Source: Streptomyces naganishii JCM 4654 (GTDB taxonomy: Bacteria; Actinomycetota; Actinomycetes; Streptomycetales; Streptomycetaceae). Taken from it: a stretch of DNA of 64,000 bases. Under the pieces are notes generated by a model. That model was given only the letters and a program-made list of their open reading frames with translations. It did no database searches and was not told the DNA's origin. The stretch is taken from positions 372,001-436,000 of the forward strand of contig NZ_BMVF01000007.1 in assembly GCF_014650575.1 (NCBI RefSeq), written 5' to 3'. A program made the position numbers and the translations under genes. Shown here in pieces: positions 16,572-26,640 of the stretch; position 1 is the first letter of the stretch; every line of letters starts with the position of its first letter.

Positions 16572-19151
16572 CTACTTGGCGGCCGCGTCCGCCGCCTGGG
16601 CCTTCAGCGCGCGCTCGACGCCCGCGCGCGACTCCGAGACCAGCCGGCGCAGGGCCGCGTTCGGGGCGGCGGAGTCCAGCCACTCGTCGGTCCGGCGCAG
16701 GGTGTCCTCGGACACCTGGATCGACGGGTACAGGCCGACCGCGATCTGCTGGGCCATCTCGTGCGAGCGGGAGTCCCAGATGCCCTTGAGCACCTCGAAG
16801 TAGCGCTCGGTGTAGGGGGCGAGCAGCTCGCGCTGGTCGGTCTGGACGAAGCCGGCGATGACCGCCTCCTGGACCGCGTTCGGCAGCTTGTCGGAGTCGA
16901 CGACCGAGGCCCACGCCTCCGCCTTGGCCTCGGCGGTCGGGCGGGAGGCGCGCGCGGTGGCCGCGTGCCGCTCACCGGCAGCCGTCTTGTCCCGCTCGTA
17001 CTCGCCCGCGATCTCCGGCTCGTCGAAGCGGCCCACGGCCGCGAGCCGCTGCACGAACGCCCAGCGCAGCTCGGTGTCGACGACCAGGCCCTCGACCGTC
17101 TGGGAGCCTTCCAGCAGGGCGTTCAGCAGGTCCAGCTGCTCCGGGGTGCGGGCCGTGGCGGCGAAGGCGCGCGCCCAGGCCAGCTGGTGGTCGCTGCCGG
17201 GCTCGGCGGAGCGCAGGTGGGCCAGCGTGGCGTCGGTCCAGCGGGTGAGCAGGGTGTCGCGGGCGGCCGGGTCGGCGTACTGGTCGATGGCCAGCTTCAC
17301 CTGGCGGTGCAGCGACTGCACGACACCGATGTCGGACTCCTTGCCGACGCCGGACAGCACCAGGGACAGGTAGTCGCGGGTGGCGAGCTCGCCGTCGCGG
17401 GTCATGTCCCAGGCCGACGCCCAGCACAGGGCGCGCGGCAGCGAGGACTCGAAGTCGCCGAGGTGCTCGGTGACGACCGCGAGGGAGTCCTCGTCCAGGC
17501 GGACCTTGGCGTAGGACAGGTCGTCGTCGTTGAGCAGGACGACCGCGGGACGGCGGCGCCCGGCAAGCTGCGGCACGGCGGTCAGCTCGGCGTCCACGTC
17601 CAGCTCGATCCGGCCGTCGGCGGCGCGCACCAGCTTGCCGCTCGCCTCGTCCAGGTCGTACAGGCCGACCGCGATGCGGTGCGGGCGCAGGACGGGCTCG
17701 CCCTTGGCGCCGGCCGGCAGCGCGGGGGCCTCCTGGCGGATGGCGAAGGAGGTGATGACGCCGTCGGCGTCCGTCTCGATCTCCGGGCGCAGGATGTTGA
17801 TGCCGGCCGTCTCCAGCCACTTCTTCGACCAGGTCTTCAGGTCGCGCCCGGAGGTCTCCTCCAGCGCGCCCAGCAGGTCGCTCAGGCGGGTGTTGCCGTA
17901 GGCGTGCCGCTTGAAGTACGCCTGGACGCCCCGGAAGAACTCGTCCATGCCGACGTACGCCACCAGCTGCTTGAGCACGGAGGCGCCCTTGGCGTAGGTG
18001 ATGCCGTCGAAGTTGACCAGGACGTCGTCCAGGTCGTTGATCTCCGCCATGATCGGGTGGGTGGACGGCAGCTGGTCCTGCCGGTACGCCCAGGTCTTCA
18101 TGGAGTTGGCGAACGTGGTCCACGAGTGCGGCCAGCGCGAGCCGGGGGCGTGCGCCTGGCAGGCGATGGAGGTGTAGGTGGCGAACGACTCGTTCAGCCA
18201 CAGGTCGTTCCACCACTCCATGGTGACCAGGTCGCCGAACCACATGTGGGCCAGCTCGTGCAGGATCGTCTCGGCCCGCACCTCGTACGCCGCGTCGGTC
18301 ACCTTGGACCGGAACACGTACTGGTCGCGGATGGTGACGGCGCCCGCGTTCTCCATCGCGCCCGCGTTGAACTCGGGCACGAAGAGCTGGTCGTACTTGG
18401 CGAACGGGTAGGCGTGGTCGAACTTCTCCTGGAACCAGTCGAAGCCCTGCCGGGTGACCTCGAAGATCGCGTCGGCGTCGAGGAACTCGGCCAGCGAGGG
18501 CCGGCAGTAGATGCCGAGCGGCACGGACTGGCCGTCCTTCTCGTACACGCTGTGCACGCTGTGGTACGGGCCGACGATCAGCGCGGTGATGTACGTCGAG
18601 ATGCGCGGCGTCGGCTCGAAGACCCAGACGTTGTCCTGGGGCTCGGGGGTCGGGGAGTTGGACACGACGGTCCAGCCCTCGGGGGCCTTCACGGTGAACT
18701 GGAAGGTGGCCTTCAGGTCCGGCTGCTCGAAGGAGGCGAAGACGCGCCGGGCGTCGGGCACCTCGAACTGCGTGTAGAGGTACGCCTGGTCGTCGACCGG
18801 GTCGACGAAGCGGTGCAGGCCCTCGCCCGTGTTGGTGTAGGCGCAGTCGGCGACGACCCGCAGGATGTTGCGGCCCTCGAGCAGACCGGGCAGGGCGATC
18901 CGGGAGTCCTCGAAGACCTCGGCGGCATCGAGCGCGTCGCCGTTCAGGGTCACCTCGTGGACGGCCGGGGCGACCAGGTCGATGAAGGAGGCGGCGCCGT
19001 TCTCGGCGACGTCGAAGCGCACCGTGGTCACGGACCTGTAGGTGCCGCCCTCCTGCGCGCCGGAGAGGTCGAGATCGATCTCGTACGAGTCAACGGTGAG
19101 CAGCTTCGCCCGCTGCTGCGCCTCTTCGCGAGTCAGGTTTGTGCCAGGCAC
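16572..19151 (-). CDS. pepN: aminopeptidase N (M1 zinc metallopeptidase)
   Basis: 859 residues, typical of actinobacterial PepN (M1). The exopeptidase motif GAMEN is at about residues 263-267, and the zinc site HELAHMWFGDL followed by WLNESFAT lies at about 298-323 (two His and a downstream Glu as ligands, Glu of HExxH catalytic). An ERAP1-like helical C-terminal domain follows. It removes N-terminal residues from peptides in the cytoplasm. The GTG start has AGGAGAT upstream and the first residues PGTNLTREEA are conserved. A hairpin separates it from asd upstream. In S. coelicolor the orthologue is SCO2643. Confidence 0.92.
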   Translation of the reverse strand: MPGTNLTREEAQQRAKLLTVDSYEIDLDLSGAQEGGTYRSVTTVRFDVAENGAASFIDLVAPAVHEVTLNGDALDAAEVFEDSRIALPGLLEGRNILRVVADCAYTNTGEGLHRFVDPVDDQAYLYTQFEVPDARRVFASFEQPDLKATFQFTVKAPEGWTVVSNSPTPEPQDNVWVFEPTPRISTYITALIVGPYHSVHSVYEKDGQSVPLGIYCRPSLAEFLDADAIFEVTRQGFDWFQEKFDHAYPFAKYDQLFVPEFNAGAMENAGAVTIRDQYVFRSKVTDAAYEVRAETILHELAHMWFGDLVTMEWWNDLWLNESFATYTSIACQAHAPGSRWPHSWTTFANSMKTWAYRQDQLPSTHPIMAEINDLDDVLVNFDGITYAKGASVLKQLVAYVGMDEFFRGVQAYFKRHAYGNTRLSDLLGALEETSGRDLKTWSKKWLETAGINILRPEIETDADGVITSFAIRQEAPALPAGAKGEPVLRPHRIAVGLYDLDEASGKLVRAADGRIELDVDAELTAVPQLAGRRRPAVVLLNDDDLSYAKVRLDEDSLAVVTEHLGDFESSLPRALCWASAWDMTRDGELATRDYLSLVLSGVGKESDIGVVQSLHRQVKLAIDQYADPAARDTLLTRWTDATLAHLRSAEPGSDHQLAWARAFAATARTPEQLDLLNALLEGSQTVEGLVVDTELRWAFVQRLAAVGRFDEPEIAGEYERDKTAAGERHAATARASRPTAEAKAEAWASVVDSDKLPNAVQEAVIAGFVQTDQRELLAPYTERYFEVLKGIWDSRSHEMAQQIAVGLYPSIQVSEDTLRRTDEWLDSAAPNAALRRLVSESRAGVERALKAQAADAAAK

Positions 19152-19210
19152 GCGGTCATCTCCTCGTGATGTGTGGGTGCGGTCATCCTTCCACGTCGCG
19201 GCGCAACCGA

Positions 19211-19243
19211 ACGGGCGGTCACCGGCTGCCGGTGACCGCCCGT
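19211..19243. terminator. hairpin between asd and pepN
   Basis: A perfect 15-bp stem (19211-19225 with 19229-19243) with loop CTG, 18 bp past the asd stop and 60 bp upstream of pepN; it probably ends asd transcripts. Confidence 0.8.
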
Positions 19244-19260
19244 CCCAAGTGAGGGGTCCC

Positions 19261-20646
<1,386 letters not shown>

Positions 20647-21198
20647 GTGAGGGGAGGGCTTGTGCTGCGCAGAAGGGCGCGCCCCGGCCGGGAGGCGGAC
20701 CCGGCCGGGGCTGATCCACTGGACGCGGCCCAGGAACGCCGGGTGCGGGCGGTGCTCGCGCTCGGCGGCGTGCCGCAGGCGGACCTGCCGGACGGGGTGC
20801 AGCAGGTCCGCCTGCGGCTGCTGGAGCGGGCCGCGAGCGGCAGGGAGGCGCCGCGCGACGTGTCCGCCTGGGCCGCGGTGGTCGCCTCCAACCTCGCCGT
20901 GGACTGGCACCGCGCCCGGCGCCGCCAGGACCGTCTCGGCGAGCGGCTCGCCGCGCTGCGCCCGCCCGAGCACACGGTGGGCGGCGAGGACACCCGGCTG
21001 CTCTCCCTCGCCGTCGCCCGGGGGCTGGACGAGCTGCCCGACGCACAGCGGCAGGTCGTCGTGCTGCGCTTCTACGCCGACCTGCCGGTCCGCTCCATCG
21101 CCGAGCAGCTCGGGGTGCCGGAGGGCACCGTCAAGAGCCGGCTGCACACCGCCGTACGCGCCCTGCGCGACCGGCTGCACCAGGACGAGGTGGTGTGA
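20647..21198 (+). CDS. ECF-type (SigE-family) RNA polymerase sigma factor
   Basis: 183 residues. Region 2 spans about residues 30-100 (RVRAVLALGG to VASNLAVDWHRARRRQ), shorter than in group 1 sigma factors. Region 4 helix-turn-helix is at about 120-175 (LPDAQRQVVVLRFYADLPVRS, IAEQLGVPEGTVKSRL). Two starts are possible: GTG 20647, leaderless behind TAGGAC, or GTG 20662 with GGGGAGGG just upstream. It would direct RNA polymerase to a small regulon. The next gene begins 1 nt after the stop and encodes a membrane protein, a possible partner. Confidence 0.85.
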   Translation: MRGGLVLRRRARPGREADPAGADPLDAAQERRVRAVLALGGVPQADLPDGVQQVRLRLLERAASGREAPRDVSAWAAVVASNLAVDWHRARRRQDRLGERLAALRPPEHTVGGEDTRLLSLAVARGLDELPDAQRQVVVLRFYADLPVRSIAEQLGVPEGTVKSRLHTAVRALRDRLHQDEVV

Positions 21199-21199
21199 G

Positions 21200-21949
21200 A
21201 TGAGCGCCGAGCACGAGTCCCACGGGCCCCACGAGGCCGTCGACCCGCTGACGGCCGCCCTGACCGGCGGACCGCTGCCCCCGGGAGCCGGCGCCGACCC
21301 CGCCTACCTGGCCGCCTACCGGTCGGCGCGGTCGGATCTGGCGCTGCTGCGCCGGCACCTCGACCTCATCGCGGAGGCGGTCGCGGAGCCGCCCGCTCCC
21401 GCACCGGTGGCGCCGGAGCGGCCGGTCCGGCGCCGGGTGTCCGGGCGGCGGTGGGCGCGTGGGCGCCGGCCCCGCGCGCTCGCCCTCGGCGCGTTCGCCG
21501 CGGCCGCCGCCGCTTCGGCCGTGTTCGGCCTGGGGTGGGTCCTGTCGCAGGGCGCCGGAAGCGGCCTGGACGCCGGGGGCGGTGCCGGCAAGGAGGTGTC
21601 GAGCCGGGGCGCCGCGTCCGTGTTCGGCACGCCCGGGTACCTCGCCTGCGCCCGGCTCGTCGCCGAGGGCGACGTACGGCAGGTGCGGCGGGAGCCGGGC
21701 AGTGACCGGGACCGGGTGACCCTGCGCGTGACCCGCTCGTACCGGCCCGCGAAGGCGGACGCCGAGGTCACCTTCCTGGTGGAGGAGTCCGCCGCGCCGG
21801 GCCCGGGCGACCACGTGCTCGTGGGGATCGGGCGCCATGCCGCCTCCCCCGACACCCTGGTCACCGGTGAGCGGGACATCGCGCCCCTGCGGGACCGGAT
21901 CACCGGCGCGCTGGCCGCCGCGCGCTCCCTCACCTGCGAGCAGCCGTGA
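21200..21949 (+). CDS. single-span membrane protein coupled to the ECF sigma gene
   Basis: 249 residues. A roughly 95-residue cytoplasmic part (helical, Arg-rich before the membrane), one membrane helix (about 96-117, ALALGAFAAAAAASAVFGLG) and an extracytoplasmic domain with two Cys (one near 150, one near the C-terminus) that could form a disulfide. No zinc anti-sigma HxxxCxxC motif is visible. Position suggests a regulator of the sigma factor, for example an anti-sigma factor, but the sequence alone does not show it. Confidence 0.7.
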   Translation: MSAEHESHGPHEAVDPLTAALTGGPLPPGAGADPAYLAAYRSARSDLALLRRHLDLIAEAVAEPPAPAPVAPERPVRRRVSGRRWARGRRPRALALGAFAAAAAASAVFGLGWVLSQGAGSGLDAGGGAGKEVSSRGAASVFGTPGYLACARLVAEGDVRQVRREPGSDRDRVTLRVTRSYRPAKADAEVTFLVEESAAPGPGDHVLVGIGRHAASPDTLVTGERDIAPLRDRITGALAAARSLTCEQP

Positions 21950-22020
21950 CCGGGCCGGCGTGACCGGACACCGGCCGTGACCGGACCGGCGTGACCGGGC
22001 CGGCTGTGACCGGGCCGGCC
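21946..22020. repeat. five degenerate tandem copies of GTGACCGGRCCGGC
   Basis: Units start at 21946, 21960, 21977, 21991 and 22006 (14-17 bp each), between convergent genes and overlapping the TGA of the membrane protein gene. It may be a GC-rich terminator region or replication-slippage DNA. Confidence 0.75.
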
Positions 22021-22031
22021 GTGGCGGGGCC

Positions 22032-22571
22032 TCAGCCGCGTGAGCGGGCGTAGTGGCGGGAGGCCTTGGCGCGGTTGCCGCAGGCGGCCATCGAGCACCA
22101 GCGCCGGGTGCCGTTGCGCGAGGTGTCGAAGAAGTGCAGTACGCACGACTCGTGGGCGCAGGCCCGGATGCGGTCCGGCGCGGTGGTGAGCAGCTCCAGG
22201 TAGTTGCGGGCGGCGAGCCAGGCGGGTCCCCAGGCCGGGTCGGCGAACTCCGGCCGCTCGACGGGGCCCCGTGCCGTGAGCCCGGCCCGGATGCGGCCGT
22301 GCCCGAGCACGGCGTCGACGAGCGGGGCCCCCTCCCGCGGTGAGCCGTCGACGGCCGCCTTCAGCGCGTCGCGCGCCTGGAGCAGGTGCCGCAGCACGGC
22401 CGCGTCCGGCGCGTACTCCCCGTCCAGCCCGTTGGCCGCCAGCCACACCGCGAGGCCGTCGGGGCCGGTGAGGAGGTCCTGGAGGGAGCCGTCCCGGTTC
22501 CACCGCGTGTTGAGCAGGTCGAGCGCGAGGGGCTCACCGGTCAGGGGACGGGGATCGCGGGCGCCGGACAT
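22032..22571 (-). CDS. CGNR zinc-finger/ABATE-domain regulator
   Basis: 179 residues. The N-terminal ABATE-like helical domain (LDLLNTRW at about residues 17-24) is followed by a C-terminal zinc finger: C-x4-C in RACAHESCVLHFFD (about 136-149), then RWCSMAACGNRAKASRHYAR (about 157-176), including the CGNR motif. These proteins are predicted stress-related transcription regulators. The gene is divergent from a VOC-family gene, and the intergenic region carries repeats, so it may regulate that operon. Confidence 0.87.
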   Translation of the reverse strand: MSGARDPRPLTGEPLALDLLNTRWNRDGSLQDLLTGPDGLAVWLAANGLDGEYAPDAAVLRHLLQARDALKAAVDGSPREGAPLVDAVLGHGRIRAGLTARGPVERPEFADPAWGPAWLAARNYLELLTTAPDRIRACAHESCVLHFFDTSRNGTRRWCSMAACGNRAKASRHYARSRG

Positions 22572-22605
22572 GGGACCACTCCTTCTCTGCTAACCCCTCA
22601 AGAGT

Positions 22606-22662
22606 AGATGACCGGTTGACGATCGGCCGACCTAACCGTTAAATGGCAGATGACTGGTTAGG
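22606..22662. promoter_or_regulatory. direct and inverted repeats in a divergent promoter region
   Basis: AGATGACCGGTT (22606-22617) recurs as AGATGACTGGTT (22648-22659). CCTAACC (22631-22637) pairs with GGTTAGG (22656-22662). These are candidate operator sites for the CGNR protein between it and the VOC gene. Confidence 0.5.
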
Positions 22663-22692
22663 CTTCGAAGGTTCTCATCAAAGAGGTGTCCC

Positions 22693-23145
22693 ATGACCTT
22701 GCACACCGGCCACATCGGCCTGAACGTCACCGACCTCGACCGCTCGCTCGCCTTCTACCGCGACGTGCTCGGCTTCACCCTGCTGGCGGAGGGCAAGGAG
22801 GAGGGCCGCCGGTACGTGTTCCTCGGGGACGGCGAGGGCGGCGGGCAGCCCGTGCTCACGCTCTGGCAGCAGGCCCGGGGCGCGTACTCCGGCGACCGGG
22901 CCGGCCTGCACCACCTCGCCCTCGCCGCCGGGTCGGCCGAGCGGGTCAGGGAGTACGAGGCGGCCCTGCGCGCGTACGGCGTGGAGTTCGCCCACGAGGG
23001 GGTGGTGGCCCACCGGGAGGGCTCGGCCTCGGGCGGCGTCTTCTTCCACGACCCGGACGGCATCCGGCTGGAGATCTTCGCCTCCGAGGGCGCCGAGGGC
23101 GCGCCGGCCCCGCACGAGTCCGCTCCGACCTGCGGCTTCTTCTAG
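22693..23145 (+). CDS. VOC-family (glyoxalase/dioxygenase-like) protein
   Basis: 150 residues with two beta-alpha-beta-beta-beta modules. HIGLNVTDLDRSLAFYRDVLG (first ligand His at residue 6) opens the first module, GLHHLALAAG the second (His near 77), and GIRLEIFAS near 128-136 holds the usual metal Glu. All three typical ligands are present, so it is probably a metal-dependent VOC enzyme. Substrate is unknown. It is divergent from the CGNR regulator and 2 nt ahead of a PPOX-like gene. Confidence 0.85.
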   Translation: MTLHTGHIGLNVTDLDRSLAFYRDVLGFTLLAEGKEEGRRYVFLGDGEGGGQPVLTLWQQARGAYSGDRAGLHHLALAAGSAERVREYEAALRAYGVEFAHEGVVAHREGSASGGVFFHDPDGIRLEIFASEGAEGAPAPHESAPTCGFF

Positions 23146-23147
23146 AG

Positions 23148-24071
23148 ATGGCCGCGCAGACCGAAACCGGGCCCGCCTCGCGCGCCGGCGACGGGATCTA
23201 CCACGCCGGTTCCCGCGCGGTGCAGGACCGGGTGGGCGTGCGCGAGGCGGCCGACCACGTGGGTCGGTCCGTGGGCCGGGGCATCAGGCCGGTCGCCGCC
23301 GCCTTCCTGGAACTCCAGCCGCTGCTCGTGGCCGGCGCCGCCGACCCGGCGACCGGAGCGGTCTGGGCCGCGCCGCTCACCGGCGCACCGGGCTTCGTAC
23401 GGGCCACGGGACCGCACACGATGTCCGTCACCGGCGGCGTACCCGCCGACGACCCCCTCGCCCGCGCCCTCGCCGCGCCGGGCACGTACACCGGGACCAT
23501 CGCCCTCGACCCGCGCACCCGCCGCCGCATGCGCCTGAACGGCGTGCTGACGCCCACCCGTGCGGGCTTCTCGATCGAGGCGGACCAGGTCTTCTCCAAC
23601 TGCCCCAAGTACCTCCAGCGGAGGGAGTCCTTCACGTACGTCGACCGAACTCCCGGACCGGCGCGCGTCAGCGGCGAACTCACCGCCGGGCAGCGGGACC
23701 TGGTGACCCGTGCCGACACCTTCTTCCTGGCCACGGCACACGTCCGGGGCGCCGACGCGAGTCACCGGGGCGGCAACCCCGGCTTCGTCCGGGTGACTTC
23801 GCCGCGCGAACTGCTCTGGCGCGACTACCCGGGCAACTCCATGTTCCTCTCCCTCGGCAACCTCGCCGCCGACCCGCGCGCGGGGCTGCTGTTCCTGGAC
23901 TGGACGGCCGGCACGACCCTGCAGCTCACCGGCGAGGCGCGCGCCGAGTTCGGGGCGGACGGGGAGCGCCGGGTGCGCTTCACGCTCGCGCGGGCGGTCT
24001 GGCGGGACGGGGCGCTGCCGCTTGCCTGGGCTCCGCCCGAATACTCACCGGCCAACCCGTTGCTGCCGTAA
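23148..24071 (+). CDS. pyridoxamine 5'-phosphate oxidase-like FMN-binding protein
   Basis: 307 residues. The split-barrel flavin-binding fold is suggested by LVAGAADPATGAVWAAPLTG near 57-76, NCPKYLQRR near 153-161, and a second barrel half with TFFLATAHVRGADASHRGG around 190-208 and YPGNSMFLSLGNLAADPRAG around 227-246. Members are flavin- or F420-dependent reductases or oxidases. The start has no clear ribosome binding site but follows the VOC stop by 2 nt, so it is probably coupled. Confidence 0.78.
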   Translation: MAAQTETGPASRAGDGIYHAGSRAVQDRVGVREAADHVGRSVGRGIRPVAAAFLELQPLLVAGAADPATGAVWAAPLTGAPGFVRATGPHTMSVTGGVPADDPLARALAAPGTYTGTIALDPRTRRRMRLNGVLTPTRAGFSIEADQVFSNCPKYLQRRESFTYVDRTPGPARVSGELTAGQRDLVTRADTFFLATAHVRGADASHRGGNPGFVRVTSPRELLWRDYPGNSMFLSLGNLAADPRAGLLFLDWTAGTTLQLTGEARAEFGADGERRVRFTLARAVWRDGALPLAWAPPEYSPANPLLP

Positions 24072-24080
24072 CGTCACCGC

Positions 24081-24572
24081 ATGCGCAAGGAGTTGAGGGT
24101 GGCGGCCTACGCCGTGTGTGTGCGGGACGGACGGATGCTGCTGGCCCGCTGGGTCGCCCGGGACGGGGCCCGCCGCTGGACGCTGCCCGGCGGCGGCATG
24201 GAGCACGGCGAGGACCCCTACGACACGGTCGTGCGCGAGGCCGAGGAGGAGACCGGGTACACCGTCGAGCCGGTCGCCCTCCTCGGCCTCGACTCCATCC
24301 GCCGCGCCTATCCGCGCCCGCTCGGCAGCCAGGCCGACTTCCACGGCCTGCGCATCGTCTACGAGGGCCGCGTCACCCGCGGCGAACTGCGCCACGAGAC
24401 CGGCGGTTCCACCGACATGGCCGCCTGGCACCCCCTGGAGGCGGTGCCCGGTCTGGAACGGGTGGGCCTGGTCGACGTGGGCCTGCGGCTGTGGCGCGAG
24501 CGGCCCGCCGCGGGCCGTGCCGCGACCGATGACGGAACGCCTTGCCTACCCCGCGAGATGAACGAGGAGTAG
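24081..24572 (+). CDS. Nudix hydrolase
   Basis: 163 residues. The Nudix box is complete at about residues 38-60: GGMEHGE, then DPYDTVV and REAEEETGY, with the metal-binding Glu residues present. It hydrolyses a nucleoside-diphosphate-linked or related substrate that cannot be named from the sequence. It starts 9 nt after the PPOX-like gene, so it probably forms a three-gene unit with it and the VOC gene. The 200-bp gap after it holds no repeat I can identify. Confidence 0.87.
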   Translation: MRKELRVAAYAVCVRDGRMLLARWVARDGARRWTLPGGGMEHGEDPYDTVVREAEEETGYTVEPVALLGLDSIRRAYPRPLGSQADFHGLRIVYEGRVTRGELRHETGGSTDMAAWHPLEAVPGLERVGLVDVGLRLWRERPAAGRAATDDGTPCLPREMNEE

Positions 24573-24772
24573 CCGCCCCCAGGCCGTCCGGCGAGCGGCG
24601 GCGAACGCGTGAGGTGGCCCGGGACCGACGTACGGTGATGGGCGTCGCGCGTTGCCGCCGCGTTCACGCGCAGGCCATCCCCGGTGCCAAGCATCCGGTA
24701 TGAGCGGGACGTTCGCGTCCGTGAGCCCCCGCGACCACTGCCGACGCGTTCGCACCCGGGGAGAGAAGCGCC

Positions 24773-26551
24773 ATGTCGCGCACACGCTCTGTCACCGCCT
24801 CCGCGCTGGGGGTCGACCGCCGTACCGTCCTCGCCGCCGCCGGGGCGGTGACCCTGACCGCGGGCACGGGCTACGCCCTGCGCCCCGCCGAGAGCCACGC
24901 CGCCACGGCGGCCGGCACCCCGCCCGCGGGCCCGTCCGGTGCCTCGGGGGCGCCGCTCGCCGCCACCACCGCCGCTCCCGCCGCACCCCTCGCCCCCTAC
25001 ACCCGGGGCACCACCCTCGACTCGGTCGCCACGCCCCGCGCCGGCGGCCCGTACCGGCGGCTGGGCGACGGGCCCGGCTGGAAGCGGGTCGTACGCGACG
25101 AGCTGGCCGCCGCCCGGTCCGGGCGGGCCGGACGCCGTACCACCCTGGCCGCGTTCGTGCAGTTCACCGATCTGCACCTGGCCGACACCCAGCACCCGCT
25201 GCGGGTGGAGTACCTGCGCTCCTTCGACAGCCATCTGTGGCGGCCGCACGAGGCGCTCACCGTGCAGGGCGCGATCTCGCTGGTGGAGCGGGTCAACGCG
25301 CTGCGCGGCGGTCCGGTCACCGGCGCCCCGCTGGGGTTCGTCATGACCACCGGCGACAACACGGACAACAACGCGCGTTCCGAGCTCGAGTGGTTCATGA
25401 AGGTGATGAGCGGCGGCCGGGTGCGCCCGGACTCCGGCGACCCGCGCCACTACGAGGGCGTGCAGAGCAGCGGCCTGAAGCTGTACTGGCAGCCCGACTC
25501 GGCCGTCCGCGACGCCGACAAGCGGCTCGGCTTCCCGCACCTGCCCGGCTTCCTGGCCGCGGCGACCCGCGAGGTCAACAGCCCCGGCCTGCACGTGCCG
25601 TGGTACTCCACGGTCGGCAACCACGACGCCCTCCCGCTCGGCATCTACGCGCCCGGCGACCCCTACCTCGCCGAGTACGCCGTCGGCGGCAGGAAGCTGA
25701 TGAGCCTCCCGGCGGCCGAGGCGCGCAAACTCCAGGACTCCATCAAGAGCACCAGGGACCCCCGGGGCGTGCGCCTGCGCGAGCTGCTCAAGGCCCACAC
25801 CCGCGACATGCGCCCGGTCACCCCCGACGAGCGGCGCGCCCCCTACACCCCGGCCGAATACGTCAAGGCGCACCTGGACCCCGCCCACCGGGGCGCCGGA
25901 CCGGTCGGCCACGGCTACTCGCCGGCGAACCTGGACGCGGGCAGCCAGTACTACTCCTTCCGGGTCGCCGACGACGTCATCGGCATCAGCCTCGACACCA
26001 CCGACCCCGGCGGGAACTACCAGGGCTCCATCGGCACCGCCCAGTTGACGTGGCTGGAGCGCACGCTGCGGGAGAACAAGGACTCCTACGCCGTCGTCTT
26101 CAGCCACCACACCAGCGCCTCCATGGACAACACCCGCCCGGACCCGGGCCGTCCCGCCGAGCGCCGGCACGGCGGCCGCGAGCTGGTCGCCCTGCTCGCC
26201 GGCCACCGCAACGTGCTGGCCTGGGTCAACGGCCACATCCACAAGAACCTCGTCACCGCGCACTCCACCGCCGGCGGCCACGCCTTCTGGGAGATCTCCA
26301 CCGCCTCGCACATCGACCACCCGCACCTGGCCCGGATCATCGAGCTCACGGACAACAAGGACGGGACCCTGTCGCTGTTCACCACGCTCGTGGAGTCCGC
26401 CGCCCCGCACCGCACGGATTTCGCCGATCTCAGCCAGACCGGACTGGCCGCCCTCTACCGCGAACTCGCCTTCAACGCCCCGGGCGCACTGCCCAACCTG
26501 GCCGGGAGCGCGGCCGACCGGAACACGGAACTGCTCCTGAAGAAGGACTGA
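24773..26551 (+). CDS. Tat-exported metallophosphoesterase (TIGR03767 type)
   Basis: 592 residues. A twin-arginine signal (DRRTVLAAAGAVTL at about 15-28) ends near AESHA. The calcineurin-like core has its motifs spread by long inserts: FTDLHLADTQHP near 128, TTGDNTDNNARSE near 194, GNHDALP near 284, FSHHTSAS near 443 and NGHIHKNL near 486. This spacing and the Tat signal match the TIGR03767 family. It should act outside the membrane on a phosphoester not identifiable here. The ATG has GGGGAGAG upstream. Confidence 0.85.
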   Translation: MSRTRSVTASALGVDRRTVLAAAGAVTLTAGTGYALRPAESHAATAAGTPPAGPSGASGAPLAATTAAPAAPLAPYTRGTTLDSVATPRAGGPYRRLGDGPGWKRVVRDELAAARSGRAGRRTTLAAFVQFTDLHLADTQHPLRVEYLRSFDSHLWRPHEALTVQGAISLVERVNALRGGPVTGAPLGFVMTTGDNTDNNARSELEWFMKVMSGGRVRPDSGDPRHYEGVQSSGLKLYWQPDSAVRDADKRLGFPHLPGFLAAATREVNSPGLHVPWYSTVGNHDALPLGIYAPGDPYLAEYAVGGRKLMSLPAAEARKLQDSIKSTRDPRGVRLRELLKAHTRDMRPVTPDERRAPYTPAEYVKAHLDPAHRGAGPVGHGYSPANLDAGSQYYSFRVADDVIGISLDTTDPGGNYQGSIGTAQLTWLERTLRENKDSYAVVFSHHTSASMDNTRPDPGRPAERRHGGRELVALLAGHRNVLAWVNGHIHKNLVTAHSTAGGHAFWEISTASHIDHPHLARIIELTDNKDGTLSLFTTLVESAAPHRTDFADLSQTGLAALYRELAFNAPGALPNLAGSAADRNTELLLKKD

Positions 26552-26640
26552 AATGCGCCCAACCGGCGTACGAGAGGGCAACTCGACCGGGCCCTCGCTC
26601 GGTTCTCCCTTCCGACCGGACCCTACGAAGGGGGAAGTTC

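Noticed and set aside
16563..19169. 868-codon open frame opposite pepN
   Set aside because: It is the antisense shadow of a clear M1 peptidase gene; such frames are open because of the high third-position GC. The translation is low-complexity with no motif.
19152..19260. SigR promoter for pepN
   Set aside because: pepN is a SigR target in S. coelicolor as I recall, but no GGAAT-N18-GTT match was found on the minus strand here.
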